Below, one piece after another: positions 25,678-34,477 of a DNA stretch of 64,000 bases; positions within the stretch are counted from its first letter, which is position 1; every line of letters starts with the position of its first letter. A program made the position numbers and the translations under genes. The DNA comes from an uncultured Bacilli bacterium (lineage in GTDB: Bacteria > Bacillota_I > Bacilli_A > RFN20 > CAG-826). Below the pieces are notes generated by a model. That model made no database searches. It was not told the origin of the DNA and was given only the letters and a program-made list of their open reading frames with translations. The stretch lies in NCBI GenBank assembly GCA_944369075.1, contig CALVXK010000001.1, positions 1 to 64,000 on the forward strand, given 5' to 3'.

Positions 25678-26241
25678 ATGAAAAACAAAATTAAAATCTT
25701 TGCTTTAGGTTCGTTGTTAACTCTTCTAACATCGTGCGGTGCTCCTAGTGGTTATCTTAGTTATGACGACATTTCCTCCAAGGTTTCAACTTTTGTAGAT
25801 CAAAGTTATACAACTTATTCGTATGATGGTTACTTTAATTGCAAAGGGCTTACCGGAGATGATTACGCAGCTTTAGGAGAAAATGTTTCTTTTTCAAATG
25901 ATCAAACTTCCTATTATTTAGCTTTGCCACTCAAGTTAACATCAAAAGATTTAGAAAGCCAATATCAAACAATTTTAAATAAGTTTACAACTACTGATTC
26001 CATTGATACCGTTTATTGTTACAATACTTCAGATGGTGGATTAGTGTTTAGAACTTTCGGAATAAATAAAAGATTGATTATCAAGAGATTTGGAATGGAA
26101 ATTAGTGCAAAGCGGGATGCTTTTATAACTTATGATTCCAATGGTTATCTTGTTACTGAACAATTTCAAACCATTAATTCTGTAAATGATTCCTATTTGA
26201 ATTCTGTATATGGTTATACAACATATACTTATTCAGAATAA
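25678..26241 (+). CDS. Hypothetical lipoprotein
   Basis: This 187-residue protein has a typical lipoprotein signal ending LLTSC (Cys20) and a strong AGGAGGT ribosome-binding site. It is the last gene before a terminator in the transporter operon. The mature part is rich in Tyr, Ser, Thr and Asp, which is common in surface glucan-binding proteins, but I see no family motif. Its position suggests a surface role in starch or maltodextrin capture. That is inference. Confidence 0.7.
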   Translation: MKNKIKIFALGSLLTLLTSCGAPSGYLSYDDISSKVSTFVDQSYTTYSYDGYFNCKGLTGDDYAALGENVSFSNDQTSYYLALPLKLTSKDLESQYQTILNKFTTTDSIDTVYCYNTSDGGLVFRTFGINKRLIIKRFGMEISAKRDAFITYDSNGYLVTEQFQTINSVNDSYLNSVYGYTTYTYSE

Positions 26242-26259
26242 AAAAATAATTATATAATT

Positions 26260-26300
26260 AAGGTTGATGCAATTTTATTGTGCATCAACCTTATTACTTA
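26260..26300 (+). terminator. Rho-independent terminator of the transporter operon
   Basis: AAGGTTGATGCA (26260-26271) pairs perfectly with TGCATCAACCTT (26281-26292) over a nine-base loop. The T tract after it is weak (ATTACTTATT). Confidence 0.78.
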
Positions 26301-26318
26301 TTAACAACTAATTATCAT

Positions 26319-27047
26319 ATGAAACACAAAAATACTTTTTACATATTAATTTCTATTACTAGCCTATTCCTTTCATCTTGCTATTCAAAAATTCCTGGTG
26401 GACCAATAAAGTCTTATATAAATGGTTTTTCTATTACAAAAGCCGAAGAAAACATTCATTCAGCTTCTCTTGTTTACGAAAACATCGAAATTGATAGCAA
26501 GGGTGAAGAAATTGGAAAAGCTTATTGTTATTTTGAATTTAACAATTCAGATAAAGATTATCCATATCTTTATCTTTATAGAACCTATGAAGGAACTTTA
26601 ATTCAAGAAGATGGTATCAAAGAAAAAGAAGTTTTATACTATATATCACCAACAAACGAAGAAATAGGCTTAGAAAAAAATAATGGTGTAATAAAAAATG
26701 TAGACGTAAGCAAAACATCAATAAATGATTCTATAACTCTTTTCTTTTATAGAGAAAAATCATACGACTATTATAGAGGCGGTCTTTATTATGGCGATTT
26801 AATAAAAATCAGTGCAGAAAAATGGCATATGAATTTTTCAATTAACAACGAAGGTTTGTTAAGATATAAACTGACTAACGATATGACATATGAGGGGGCT
26901 ATTTTTAATACAGATTTTACTATAACTAAAGAAGGAATGCTGAAAGATTATTATTACGATGGTCAAATGACTGAAACCAAAGAAAAACTTGTAAATACAA
27001 TAAACGTTGATTACAACGTAGAAATAGACAAGAAAGAAACCATTTAA
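26319..27047 (+). CDS. Hypothetical lipoprotein
   Basis: I start this at the ATG at 26319, which gives a proper lipoprotein signal (MKHKNTFYILISITSLFLSSC, Cys21) and 242 residues. A longer frame opens upstream inside the terminator and adds residues that spoil the signal. The mature part is rich in Tyr, Glu and Lys and predicted by eye to be mostly beta, with no motif I recognise. There is no clear ribosome-binding site. It follows another lipoprotein gene across a terminator, so it may be read through from it or have its own weak promoter. Confidence 0.65.
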   Translation: MKHKNTFYILISITSLFLSSCYSKIPGGPIKSYINGFSITKAEENIHSASLVYENIEIDSKGEEIGKAYCYFEFNNSDKDYPYLYLYRTYEGTLIQEDGIKEKEVLYYISPTNEEIGLEKNNGVIKNVDVSKTSINDSITLFFYREKSYDYYRGGLYYGDLIKISAEKWHMNFSINNEGLLRYKLTNDMTYEGAIFNTDFTITKEGMLKDYYYDGQMTETKEKLVNTINVDYNVEIDKKETI

Positions 27048-27049
27048 CC

Positions 27050-27063
27050 TGTAAGCACTTTCA
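27050..27063. promoter_or_regulatory. Second cre-like operator
   Basis: TGTAAGCACTTTCA differs from the cre consensus TGWAANCGNTNWCA at one position (A instead of G at base 8). It starts three bases after the lipoprotein stop and lies about 195 bases before the next small gene. It may tie the following genes to the same sugar regulator as malQ. Confidence 0.5.
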
Positions 27064-27202
27064 TTATTTTTACAGCAAGTAGCAATTATTATTGATTCTA
27101 TCGATGAAAACTGACTGAAAATTTTTTCATTTAATTAAAAAATATAGAGATTTAAGTGCAGAAATTTTTGGAATTTATATCTTTTGCTTTAATATATTGT
27201 CA

Positions 27203-27225
27203 TTCAAAACTAAAAATGTTTTGAA
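27203..27225. promoter_or_regulatory. Inverted repeat before the 52-residue gene
   Basis: TTCAAAAC (27203-27210) and GTTTTGAA (27218-27225) are perfect arms around a seven-base AT loop. TTGTCA stands immediately before it at 27197-27202. It could be an operator or a leader hairpin for the gene at 27258. Confidence 0.4.
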
Positions 27226-27257
27226 CGAAACTATTATTTTAATAGGAGGCAAAAGAT

Positions 27258-27416
27258 ATGAGAAATTTAAATGATTTTTTATTTAAAAATAGAGATTACG
27301 AATATATTCAAGATGAAAATAAAGACAATTTCGAACTTGTAGGTGTTGCAGCATTTTCATACACATATGGTCAAGTTATTCCATCAATCTCTTTCATAAA
27401 GAAGATTGATAATTAA
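27258..27416 (+). CDS. Small 52-residue protein
   Basis: The ATG at 27258 follows a perfect AGGAGG with seven bases between, the best translation signal in this part of the window. The product begins MRNLNDFLFKNRDYEYIQDE and ends with SISFIKKIDN. It is soluble-looking, with an acidic first half and a short hydrophobic middle (VGVAAFSYTYG). I do not recognise it. It stands between a cre-like site and a strong terminator, so it may be a monocistronic, regulated message. The SGNH gene follows 78 bases on. Confidence 0.6.
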   Translation: MRNLNDFLFKNRDYEYIQDENKDNFELVGVAAFSYTYGQVIPSISFIKKIDN

Positions 27417-27446
27417 TTAATCTGCCATATATTTGAATTTATTTAT

Positions 27447-27480
27447 AAACTTCTTTTTAACTAAAGAAGTTTTTATTTTA
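27447..27480 (+). terminator. Rho-independent terminator
   Basis: AAACTTCTTT (27447-27456) pairs with AAAGAAGTTT (27463-27472), followed by TTATTTTA. It closes the small gene and lies just before the ribosome-binding site of the SGNH hydrolase gene. Confidence 0.78.
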
Positions 27481-27494
27481 GAGGACGATTGTAT

Positions 27495-28298
27495 ATGATG
27501 AAAAAAATTTATGAAATTGAGGAAGGTGAAAAACCTCTTGATAACATTAAAGAAACATGCGGTTTTGCATCCATTTTAAAAAAAGTAGGTGTCATTGGCG
27601 ACTCATTATCAAGTGGGGAATTCGAATCAACTGACGATAAAGGGGATATAATTTACAATGATATGTATGAATATTCTTGGCCATCAATTCTTTCAAAACT
27701 AACAGGTTCCCAATACCTAAATTTTTCTAGAGGCGGGATGACATTTAAAGAGTTCTACGAAACACGGGCGGACAAAAATAATTTTTGGATAAAATGCCCA
27801 GCTTACATTATTTTCTTAGGAAATAATGATTTATTTGTATACAATCAAAATGTAGGAAGCGTAAGCGACATTAACTTACTTGATCCATCTAAAAATCCTG
27901 ACACTTATTTTGGATATATGGGAAAAGTTATTTCAAAACTAAAATCCTTAGAAAATGATGCAAGAATCTTTTTAACTTCAATACAAATTGACGAAATGAG
28001 TGAAGAAAGAACAAGAGTAGTTAAATATGTTAGTGAAGAAATGAAAAAAGTCGTTAAACTTTATTCTTTCACATATTTAATAGATTTTACTCAATATTTA
28101 TTCAAATATGATGAAGAAGCAAGAAAGAAAATTGCCATGGGATTTCATCCATCTCCATTAGGATACTACTCATTAGCTTTAGCTTTTGGAAATTACATTG
28201 ATTATATAATTCGTCAAAATCCAGAAGACTTTAGAAAAATGGCCTTTGTAGGTACTGATTTAATAAACACCAATTATCCTGACAATTTTGGCAAATAA
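27495..28298 (+). CDS. SGNH/GDSL-like hydrolase
   Basis: SGNH hydrolases remove acyl groups from sugars or lipids. I place the start at the ATG at 27495 (a second ATG follows at 27498), with AGAGGA upstream; this gives 267 residues and no signal peptide. Block I is VGVIGDSLSSGE with the candidate nucleophile Ser37. A Gly occurs in FSRGGMTF (block II), Asn in LGNNDL (block III), and the catalytic His is probably His218 in GFHPSPLGY. The Asp normally three residues before that His is a Met here (MGFH), so the triad may use a dyad or another acid. A sugar de-acetylase role beside glucan genes is plausible but not shown. Confidence 0.72.
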   Translation: MMKKIYEIEEGEKPLDNIKETCGFASILKKVGVIGDSLSSGEFESTDDKGDIIYNDMYEYSWPSILSKLTGSQYLNFSRGGMTFKEFYETRADKNNFWIKCPAYIIFLGNNDLFVYNQNVGSVSDINLLDPSKNPDTYFGYMGKVISKLKSLENDARIFLTSIQIDEMSEERTRVVKYVSEEMKKVVKLYSFTYLIDFTQYLFKYDEEARKKIAMGFHPSPLGYYSLALAFGNYIDYIIRQNPEDFRKMAFVGTDLINTNYPDNFGK

Positions 28299-28378
28299 CT
28301 AAAAAACTTGTTAAAAATATGTCTCATACAATTTATTTGATGAATTAGTTTTATTTATAAAATCATCCTATTTTGTTC

Positions 28379-28406
28379 TTGTATTCAAAACAAAAAGGTA
28401 TAAAAT
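28379..28406 (+). promoter_or_regulatory. Promoter for MATE gene, probably leaderless
   Basis: TTGTAT (28379-28384), a 16-base spacer and TAAAAT (28401-28406) place the transcription start at about 28412-28414, on or next to the ATG at 28414. There is no Shine-Dalgarno sequence. Confidence 0.5.
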
Positions 28407-28413
28407 TTCAGTC

Positions 28414-29841
28414 ATGAATTCCAAAACTTTAGGTATATTAAGTTTATTTAGAAGAAACAAAGAAACGATAAAATTGGCAATTCCTGTTTTCATAGAATTA
28501 CTACTAAATGTTGGCATAAATTATGTTAATCAATTTATGTTTGCGGGTTTTCCTGTTGCCACAAATGCAATAGGACAAGTAAATCAAATTTCTAATATTT
28601 TTATTGTTAGTTTCTCAGTTTTATCTACATCATCCTTAATCTTAATAACCCAACTGAGGGGCTCTCAAGACGAAAATGGCATTAAGAAAATATATCCTTT
28701 AACCTTATTTTTAAATCTAATAATTGGAATTATTGTTGCTTTAATTTTGTTTTTAATTTCACCTTTCATCTTTAATATAATGCAAGTTGATTCATCAATT
28801 ATTCATTTTGCGAAACTTTACTTATATATAACTGCTCCATCCTTAATATTTTATTCAATAAATCAAGCCTATTCTTCATTTTTAAGAGCTAATAAAAGAA
28901 TGGTTGAGCCAACAATTATTTCATTAATTACTAACGGTGTTAATATTCTCGCGTGTGTTATTGTTTTACGGGGAATTAATACATTAACTCTTGAACAAAA
29001 ATTGATTGGAGTAGGTTTTGCCACATTACTTTCGAGAATTATATCCTGCATTGTCTCATATATCTTTTTTAGAGTTAAAGTTAAGACAAAAATTAGTTTA
29101 AAAAAATTAAAACCATTTCCAATAAATTTCTTAACAAAACAATTAAAAATTGGACTTCCAACTGCAGGAGAAACTCTTTCTTATAATCTTTCACAATTTG
29201 TCTTAACAATTATTGTTAATGCATCTTGTAGTGTTTTAGACCAAAATCTAAGAACATACATTATGACTTTCACTTCAATAATTTATTTATTTGCTAGTGG
29301 TTCAGGTATTGCAATGCAAGTTATTGAAGGTATGGCTTTAGGCAAAGAAAATAAAGATGAAGCTTATAAACTTGTTACAGATACAGGAAAAATGGCAAGA
29401 ATTGTATCTTTTATTCTTTCTTTAATTGTACTAGCTATTGCTTATCCTACGTTTATGGGTTTAATGAGTAGTGCGGTAAATGATCCAGAAATTAATGTTA
29501 ATGGTATAGATACGTCTTATTGTGGCCTTACAGCAGTTTTATGCTTATCAATTAATGTTATTTTGGAACAAGGAAGAGCGACAAATTTAATTTACGTAAA
29601 AGGATTAGAAACTGCAGGTGATATAGCTTTCCCAGTATGTAGTTCAATAGTTACTTCATGGTTATTTACTGTTGGAGTTTCGGCCCTATTATGTTTAGTT
29701 TTTAATTTAGGAATCTATGGTGCTTTTATAGGTGCTATGCTTGATGAATGTATAAGAGGAATCGGTTTTTATATCCGTTGGGAAAAAGGTTCGTGGAGAA
29801 AAATTGATCTTCTTAAAGGAATTAAAAAAGAGAATTCTTAG
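28414..29841 (+). CDS. MATE family efflux transporter
   Basis: This 475-residue protein has about twelve hydrophobic segments and the MATE layout, two bundles of six. The first block ends LAIPVFIELLLNVGINYVNQFMFAG and a related block, IGLPTAGETLSYNLSQFVLTIIVNA, begins the second half near residue 245. MATE proteins export drugs or metabolites in exchange for Na+ or H+. The substrate cannot be told. No ribosome-binding site precedes the ATG, and the promoter suggests a leaderless message. A T-box leader for ileS follows. Confidence 0.88.
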   Translation: MNSKTLGILSLFRRNKETIKLAIPVFIELLLNVGINYVNQFMFAGFPVATNAIGQVNQISNIFIVSFSVLSTSSLILITQLRGSQDENGIKKIYPLTLFLNLIIGIIVALILFLISPFIFNIMQVDSSIIHFAKLYLYITAPSLIFYSINQAYSSFLRANKRMVEPTIISLITNGVNILACVIVLRGINTLTLEQKLIGVGFATLLSRIISCIVSYIFFRVKVKTKISLKKLKPFPINFLTKQLKIGLPTAGETLSYNLSQFVLTIIVNASCSVLDQNLRTYIMTFTSIIYLFASGSGIAMQVIEGMALGKENKDEAYKLVTDTGKMARIVSFILSLIVLAIAYPTFMGLMSSAVNDPEINVNGIDTSYCGLTAVLCLSINVILEQGRATNLIYVKGLETAGDIAFPVCSSIVTSWLFTVGVSALLCLVFNLGIYGAFIGAMLDECIRGIGFYIRWEKGSWRKIDLLKGIKKENS

Positions 29842-29913
29842 AATTATTTATTCTTGCAAACTGAATATATATTAAAGAAGGTTGTTATCGATATATTTAC
29901 ACTTAAGATTAAG

Positions 29914-29942
29914 TTTACATCTAAACTAAAATAAGGTATTAT
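29914..29942 (+). promoter_or_regulatory. Promoter of the ileS T-box transcript
   Basis: TTTACA (29914-29919), a 17-base spacer and TATTAT (29937-29942) precede the T-box leader. The stretch 29842-29913 upstream holds nothing else I can name. Confidence 0.6.
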
Positions 29943-29949
29943 TTTCATT

Positions 29950-30168
29950 GTTAAAAGACAGGTCTTTAAGAAAAGTTTTCTAACTAGAGAAAGTAACATT
30001 TTGGTGGAAGTTACTAGAAAACCCTTAAAGGTATCACTTTTAAATGAACTTAAATATATTAAAACTAAAGTGTATATTCTTATTATTAAATAAGATATAA
30101 ACTAAGGTGGTACCGCGGATAATTATAGTATATTCGTCCTTAGAAAATTATTTTTCTAAGGATTTTTA
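29950..30168 (+). promoter_or_regulatory. T-box riboswitch before ileS (Ile specifier)
   Basis: The T-box core AAGGTGGTACCGCG is at 30104-30117. The terminator is TCCTTAGAAAA (30137-30147) with TTTTCTAAGGA (30152-30162) plus a T run. CTAAGG (30102-30107) can instead pair with CCTTAG (30138-30143) to form the antiterminator. Stem I includes GTCTTT and GAAAGTAAC segments. ATC at 30033-30035 in AAAGGTATCACTT is the likely specifier, fitting Ile. High uncharged tRNA-Ile should switch on ileS. Confidence 0.9.
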
Positions 30169-30190
30169 TTTATTAAATAAGGAGAAGAAC

Positions 30191-32920
30191 ATGGATCTAA
30201 AATCAAGTTTATTAATGCCTAAAACAAACTTTGAAATGAGAGGTAATTTAAATCAAAAAGAACCAAAATATCTTGAAAAATGGGATAAAGAAGATATTTA
30301 TCACAAGATGAATGAAGGTAAAGATTTAACCTTTATGCTTCATGATGGTCCCCCATATGCAAATGGTGCTATGCACTGCGGCCATATGTTAAATAGACTT
30401 CTAAAAGATTTTGTTATTAGATTTAAAAATATGGAAGGATATAATACCCCATTTATTTTTGGTTGGGATACTCATGGTCTTCCAATTGAAAATATGGTTA
30501 CTAAAAGTGGAGTTGATAGAAAAAGAACTCCAATTGTTGAATTTAGAAAAATCTGTGAACAATATGCTTTTAGTCAAGTTGAAAAACAAAAATCCGATAT
30601 TAAAAGACTTGGTTGTTTAGGTGATTATGATCATCCTTATTTAACTTTACATAAAGAATTTGAAGCAAATGAAATCCATGTTTTTGCTACAATGGCTTTA
30701 AAAGGATTAATTTATAAAGGACTTAAGCCAGTTTATTGGTCACCATCAAGTGAAAGTGCTTTAGCTGAAGCTGAAATTGAATATGCAGATGTTAAGGCAA
30801 AAACTATTTTTGTTAGTTTTGATACAAAAGATGGAAAAGGAGTTGTACCAAATGATTCAAAATTTATTATTTGGACAACTACACCTTGGACATTACCAGC
30901 AAACCTTGCAATTTGTGCTAACCCAGAATTTATCTATGGTTTATTTGATACAAATTTAGGTAAATTAGTATTTTTAAGCGAACTTAAAGATAAACTTAGT
31001 AAAACTTTAGGCTTAACTAAATGTGAATTAATTAAAGAAATTAAAGGTAAAGACTTAGAAGGAATTACAACAAATCATCCTTTTTATGATAGAGAATCTG
31101 TTCTTATTTTAGGAGATTATGTTACTGCTGAAACTGGTTCTGGCTTAGTTCATATTGCTCCTGGACATGGTATGGATGACTATTTAGTCTGCTTAAAATA
31201 TGGTATTAAGCCATATTGTCCAGTTGATGAGCATGGTAAGATGATGGAAGATTGTGGCCCTAGACTTGCAGGACTTTTCTATGAAGATGCAAATGAAGAA
31301 GTTTTAAAAATCTTAGAAGAAAATCATCACCTTTTAAAGGAAGAAGATATTGTTCACTCTTATCCTCACGATTGGAGAACACATAAACCTGTTATTTTTA
31401 GAGCTACAAAACAATGGTTCTGCTCAATTGAACCAATTAGAGATGAATTAATCGATACTGTTCATAAGTTAGAATGGTCACCTAAATGGGGTGAAACAAG
31501 AATGGTAAATATGATTAAAGATAGAGCAGATTGGTGTATTTCTAGACAAAGAGTTTGGGGTGTACCAATTCCAATTATCTATTGCGAAGACGAAACACCT
31601 ATTATCGACGAAAAAGTATTTGATCATATTGAAAAACTTGTTAGAGAAAAAGGCTCTAACGTTTGGTATGAACTAGATGAAAAAGAACTTTTACCAGAAG
31701 GCTATGCAAATCCTCATTCTCCAAACGGTATCTTTAAAAAAGAAAAAGATATTATGGATGTTTGGTTTGACTCAGGTTCTTCTTGGAACGGAGTTTTAAA
31801 AGAAAGAGGACTAAAATATCCTGCCGATCTATATCTTGAAGGTAGCGACCAATATAGAGGTTGGTTTAACTCATCATTAATTTTAAGTGTTGCAATTAAT
31901 GGTGTTGCTCCATTTAAAAAATGTGTTTCTCATGGTTTCGTAATGGATGAAAAATGGGAAAAAATGTCAAAATCTAAAGGAAATGGTATTGATCCTCTTA
32001 AAATTATCAATATTTATGGTAGCGATACTCTTAGACTTTGGGCATCACTTGTTGATTATCAACAAGATGTTAGAATTTCAGAAAGTATTATTAAAACAAT
32101 AAGCGAACAATATCGTAAAATCAGAAATACATTTAAATTCTTGTTAGGAAATATTTCTACTTTTAATGAAAATGAAGAAGTAGATATTAGTGAATATATT
32201 GATAAATGTATTTTAGCTAAATTTGAAAGTGTTAAAAATTCTTACCTTAAAGCAATGGAAGAATATGACTTTATTAATGCAGTTACAAAAGTCATTAGCT
32301 TTATGTCAAGTGATTTATCTTCTTTCTATTTAGACATTACTAAAGATATTTTATATTGTGAAAGTGTTGATTCTATTCGTAGAAAAGCAGTAGTTAAAGT
32401 ATTGAAAGAAATTACTGAAAGTTTAATGATTATGTTAAATCCTATTCTTCCATTTACAATGGAAGAAGTTAATCAAAACTATCCATTTAAGAAATTTGAT
32501 AATGTAATGCTTTATCAAATGGTTAAAGAATCACATGAGTATGACGAATCTTATTTAACAAATTTCTATAAATTATTAGATTTAAAAAACGAAGTTTTAA
32601 AAGTAGCGGAAGTTAAAAGAAACGAAGGTGAAATTAAATCTAATCAAGAAGCTAGTGTTACTTTAAACATATTTGATAAAGAAGTTAAAGAAATATTTGA
32701 TAAATTATCTAATGATGAACAAAAACGTTTCTTTATCGTTTCTGAAGTTAAATATGATGATTCATTAACAGAAAATAAAGGTAAATTAGCTTACGTTAAA
32801 GTTAACCATGTACATGGAGAAAAATGTAAGAGATGTTGGAATTATTACGATGAAAAAGATCTTACATTAGTTGATGGAGACTATATATGTCCAAGATGTT
32901 TAAAGGCTTTAAAGAAATAA
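30191..32920 (+). CDS. ileS: Isoleucyl-tRNA synthetase
   Basis: IleRS charges tRNA-Ile and edits Val in a separate CP1 domain. I use the ATG at 30191, just after GGAGAAGAAC and beginning MDLKSSLLMPKTNFEMRGNL; the frame opens earlier inside the T-box but that is not coding. The 909 residues include the HIGH variant HCGH near residue 65 (AMHCGHMLN), the editing domain (TTTPWTLPANLAI), and KMSKS in WEKMSKSKGNGIDP. A C-terminal zinc finger of two Cys pairs (CKRCW ... CPRCL) marks the bacterial type. Its last 34 bases overlap lspA. Confidence 0.98.
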   Translation: MDLKSSLLMPKTNFEMRGNLNQKEPKYLEKWDKEDIYHKMNEGKDLTFMLHDGPPYANGAMHCGHMLNRLLKDFVIRFKNMEGYNTPFIFGWDTHGLPIENMVTKSGVDRKRTPIVEFRKICEQYAFSQVEKQKSDIKRLGCLGDYDHPYLTLHKEFEANEIHVFATMALKGLIYKGLKPVYWSPSSESALAEAEIEYADVKAKTIFVSFDTKDGKGVVPNDSKFIIWTTTPWTLPANLAICANPEFIYGLFDTNLGKLVFLSELKDKLSKTLGLTKCELIKEIKGKDLEGITTNHPFYDRESVLILGDYVTAETGSGLVHIAPGHGMDDYLVCLKYGIKPYCPVDEHGKMMEDCGPRLAGLFYEDANEEVLKILEENHHLLKEEDIVHSYPHDWRTHKPVIFRATKQWFCSIEPIRDELIDTVHKLEWSPKWGETRMVNMIKDRADWCISRQRVWGVPIPIIYCEDETPIIDEKVFDHIEKLVREKGSNVWYELDEKELLPEGYANPHSPNGIFKKEKDIMDVWFDSGSSWNGVLKERGLKYPADLYLEGSDQYRGWFNSSLILSVAINGVAPFKKCVSHGFVMDEKWEKMSKSKGNGIDPLKIINIYGSDTLRLWASLVDYQQDVRISESIIKTISEQYRKIRNTFKFLLGNISTFNENEEVDISEYIDKCILAKFESVKNSYLKAMEEYDFINAVTKVISFMSSDLSSFYLDITKDILYCESVDSIRRKAVVKVLKEITESLMIMLNPILPFTMEEVNQNYPFKKFDNVMLYQMVKESHEYDESYLTNFYKLLDLKNEVLKVAEVKRNEGEIKSNQEASVTLNIFDKEVKEIFDKLSNDEQKRFFIVSEVKYDDSLTENKGKLAYVKVNHVHGEKCKRCWNYYDEKDLTLVDGDYICPRCLKALKK

Positions 32921-33597
32921 TTAAAAAATATTATAAATTAGCGATATATTTTATAGTATTTTCATTACTTATTTGTATTGTTGATCAAATAACTAAGTGG
33001 GTAGCATATAGTCTTCTAGGTCCACTTAGTTCAACAATTCTTCCAGGAGAAGAACTTCCTAGTCAATATGGACAAAGTGTAACCATTATTCCAGGACTTT
33101 TAAATTTTACTCTTTTAACAAATAATGGGGCTGCTTTTGGAATGGGTGGAAATACACTTGCAATGAGAGTAGTTTTTATAATTATTTCTTGGGTTGTTTT
33201 TATCTTTTTACCTTTAATACTTCTATATTGTTTAAATAAATATAAATTTGTTGAACGTAAGAAGTTAACATTTATTCATATAATGTATTTTATTGCTTTA
33301 ATATTTATTTATGGTGGTAATTTAGGTAATCTAATCGATAGAACTTTCTATTGGGGAATCCCTTGTGGAGTAATTGATTTTATTGATATTTCTCCTTTAA
33401 TTCCTAACTTTGGAGTATTTAATATTGCTGATTCATTTGTTGTAATTGGTGTATTACTTGTTGTTATAACTTTAATTATTGAAATGTTTAAAGATGATGA
33501 TAAATCTAAAAAAGAATTAGAAAGCGTTAAAACTAATGTAAATAACGATAGCAAAAATAGTGAAGAAAATGGAAAAGAAACAGATTCTAGTAACTAA
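32887..33597 (+). CDS. lspA: Lipoprotein signal peptidase
   Basis: LspA removes the signal peptide of prolipoproteins after lipidation. Four membrane spans are seen. The active-site Asp pair is Asp151 (GNLIDRTF) and Asp182 (FNIADSF), with NNGAAFGM, GGNLGNL and GVIDFIDI around them. The start at 32887 has GGAGA upstream inside ileS, so the two are coupled. At 236 residues it is longer than usual (about 150-170), because of a loop (about 46-66) and a polar Ser/Asn/Glu C-terminal tail. It would process the four or more lipoproteins encoded earlier in the window. Confidence 0.95.
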   Translation: MSKMFKGFKEIIKKYYKLAIYFIVFSLLICIVDQITKWVAYSLLGPLSSTILPGEELPSQYGQSVTIIPGLLNFTLLTNNGAAFGMGGNTLAMRVVFIIISWVVFIFLPLILLYCLNKYKFVERKKLTFIHIMYFIALIFIYGGNLGNLIDRTFYWGIPCGVIDFIDISPLIPNFGVFNIADSFVVIGVLLVVITLIIEMFKDDDKSKKELESVKTNVNNDSKNSEENGKETDSSN

Positions 33598-34477
33598 AGA
33601 TATTGAGACTTTACGTTTAGATAGAGTTTTAGCTTTAAAAGATACATCTCATTCTAGAGAATATTTTTCCTTTTTAATTAAAAATAAGCATTGTTTAGTA
33701 AATAATGAAGTTAAATCACCTTCTTATAAAGTAAAAGAAGGTGATTTAATAACATATGAATACGAAGAAAAAGAGTCTAATTTAAATTTAAAACCTTATG
33801 AATTTAAATTAGATATTATTTACCAAGATGATGATTTACTTGTTATAAATAAACCTAAAGGATTAGTTGTTCATCCAGGTAGTGGGCATGAAAACGATAC
33901 TTTAGTTAATGCTTTAATTTATAACAAAATTGAACTTTCAACAGTTAATGGACTGCACCGAGTAGGTATAGTTCATCGAATTGATAAAGATACATCTGGC
34001 TTACTTTTAATTTGTAAAAACGATTATGTTCATAACGAAATTGCTAAGCAACTAAAAACCCACTCGATGCATCGAGAATATATTGCTTTAGTTGATGGAG
34101 TTATTTTAGAAGATAATGGAAAAATAATTGGTAAAATTGGTCGAGATAAAGATAATAGACTTAAAATGGCAATCGATCCTAAAAACGGAAAAGAAGCTAT
34201 TACCCATTTTAAAGTATTAAAAAGATATCAAAAATACACTTTAATTGATTGTACTTTAGAAACAGGTAGAACTCATCAAATTAGAGTTCATATGTCTTAT
34301 ATTCATCATCCTATTGTTGGCGATACTTTATATAAAGGTAGTAACCAGCTTTATGATAATGGCCAACTTTTGCATGCTTATCGATTAACTTTCTTTCACC
34401 CAATATTAAAAAAAGAAATGAGCTTTACTTGCCCACTTCCTTCTTATTTTAATGAAGTATTAGATAAATTAAACTAA
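33569..34477 (+). CDS. rluD: 23S rRNA pseudouridine synthase, RluD family
   Basis: RluD-family enzymes make pseudouridines in helix 69 of 23S rRNA. I choose the ATG at 33569 (302 residues). A GTG at 33560 in the same frame is also possible and neither has a good ribosome-binding site. An N-terminal S4 domain (RLDRVLALKDTSHSREYFSFLI) precedes the catalytic domain, with Asp139 in HRIDKDTSG, INKPKGLVVHPGSGH and GRTHQIRVHMSYIHHPIVGD. It overlaps the lspA end and converges on rnhC, overlapping it by nine bases. Confidence 0.9.
   Translation: MEKKQILVTKDIETLRLDRVLALKDTSHSREYFSFLIKNKHCLVNNEVKSPSYKVKEGDLITYEYEEKESNLNLKPYEFKLDIIYQDDDLLVINKPKGLVVHPGSGHENDTLVNALIYNKIELSTVNGLHRVGIVHRIDKDTSGLLLICKNDYVHNEIAKQLKTHSMHREYIALVDGVILEDNGKIIGKIGRDKDNRLKMAIDPKNGKEAITHFKVLKRYQKYTLIDCTLETGRTHQIRVHMSYIHHPIVGDTLYKGSNQLYDNGQLLHAYRLTFFHPILKKEMSFTCPLPSYFNEVLDKLN

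Noticed and set aside
27121-27143. ATTTTTT/AAAAAAT repeat after the second lipoprotein as a terminator
   Set aside because: It is an all-AT stem without a following T run, expected by chance at this base composition.
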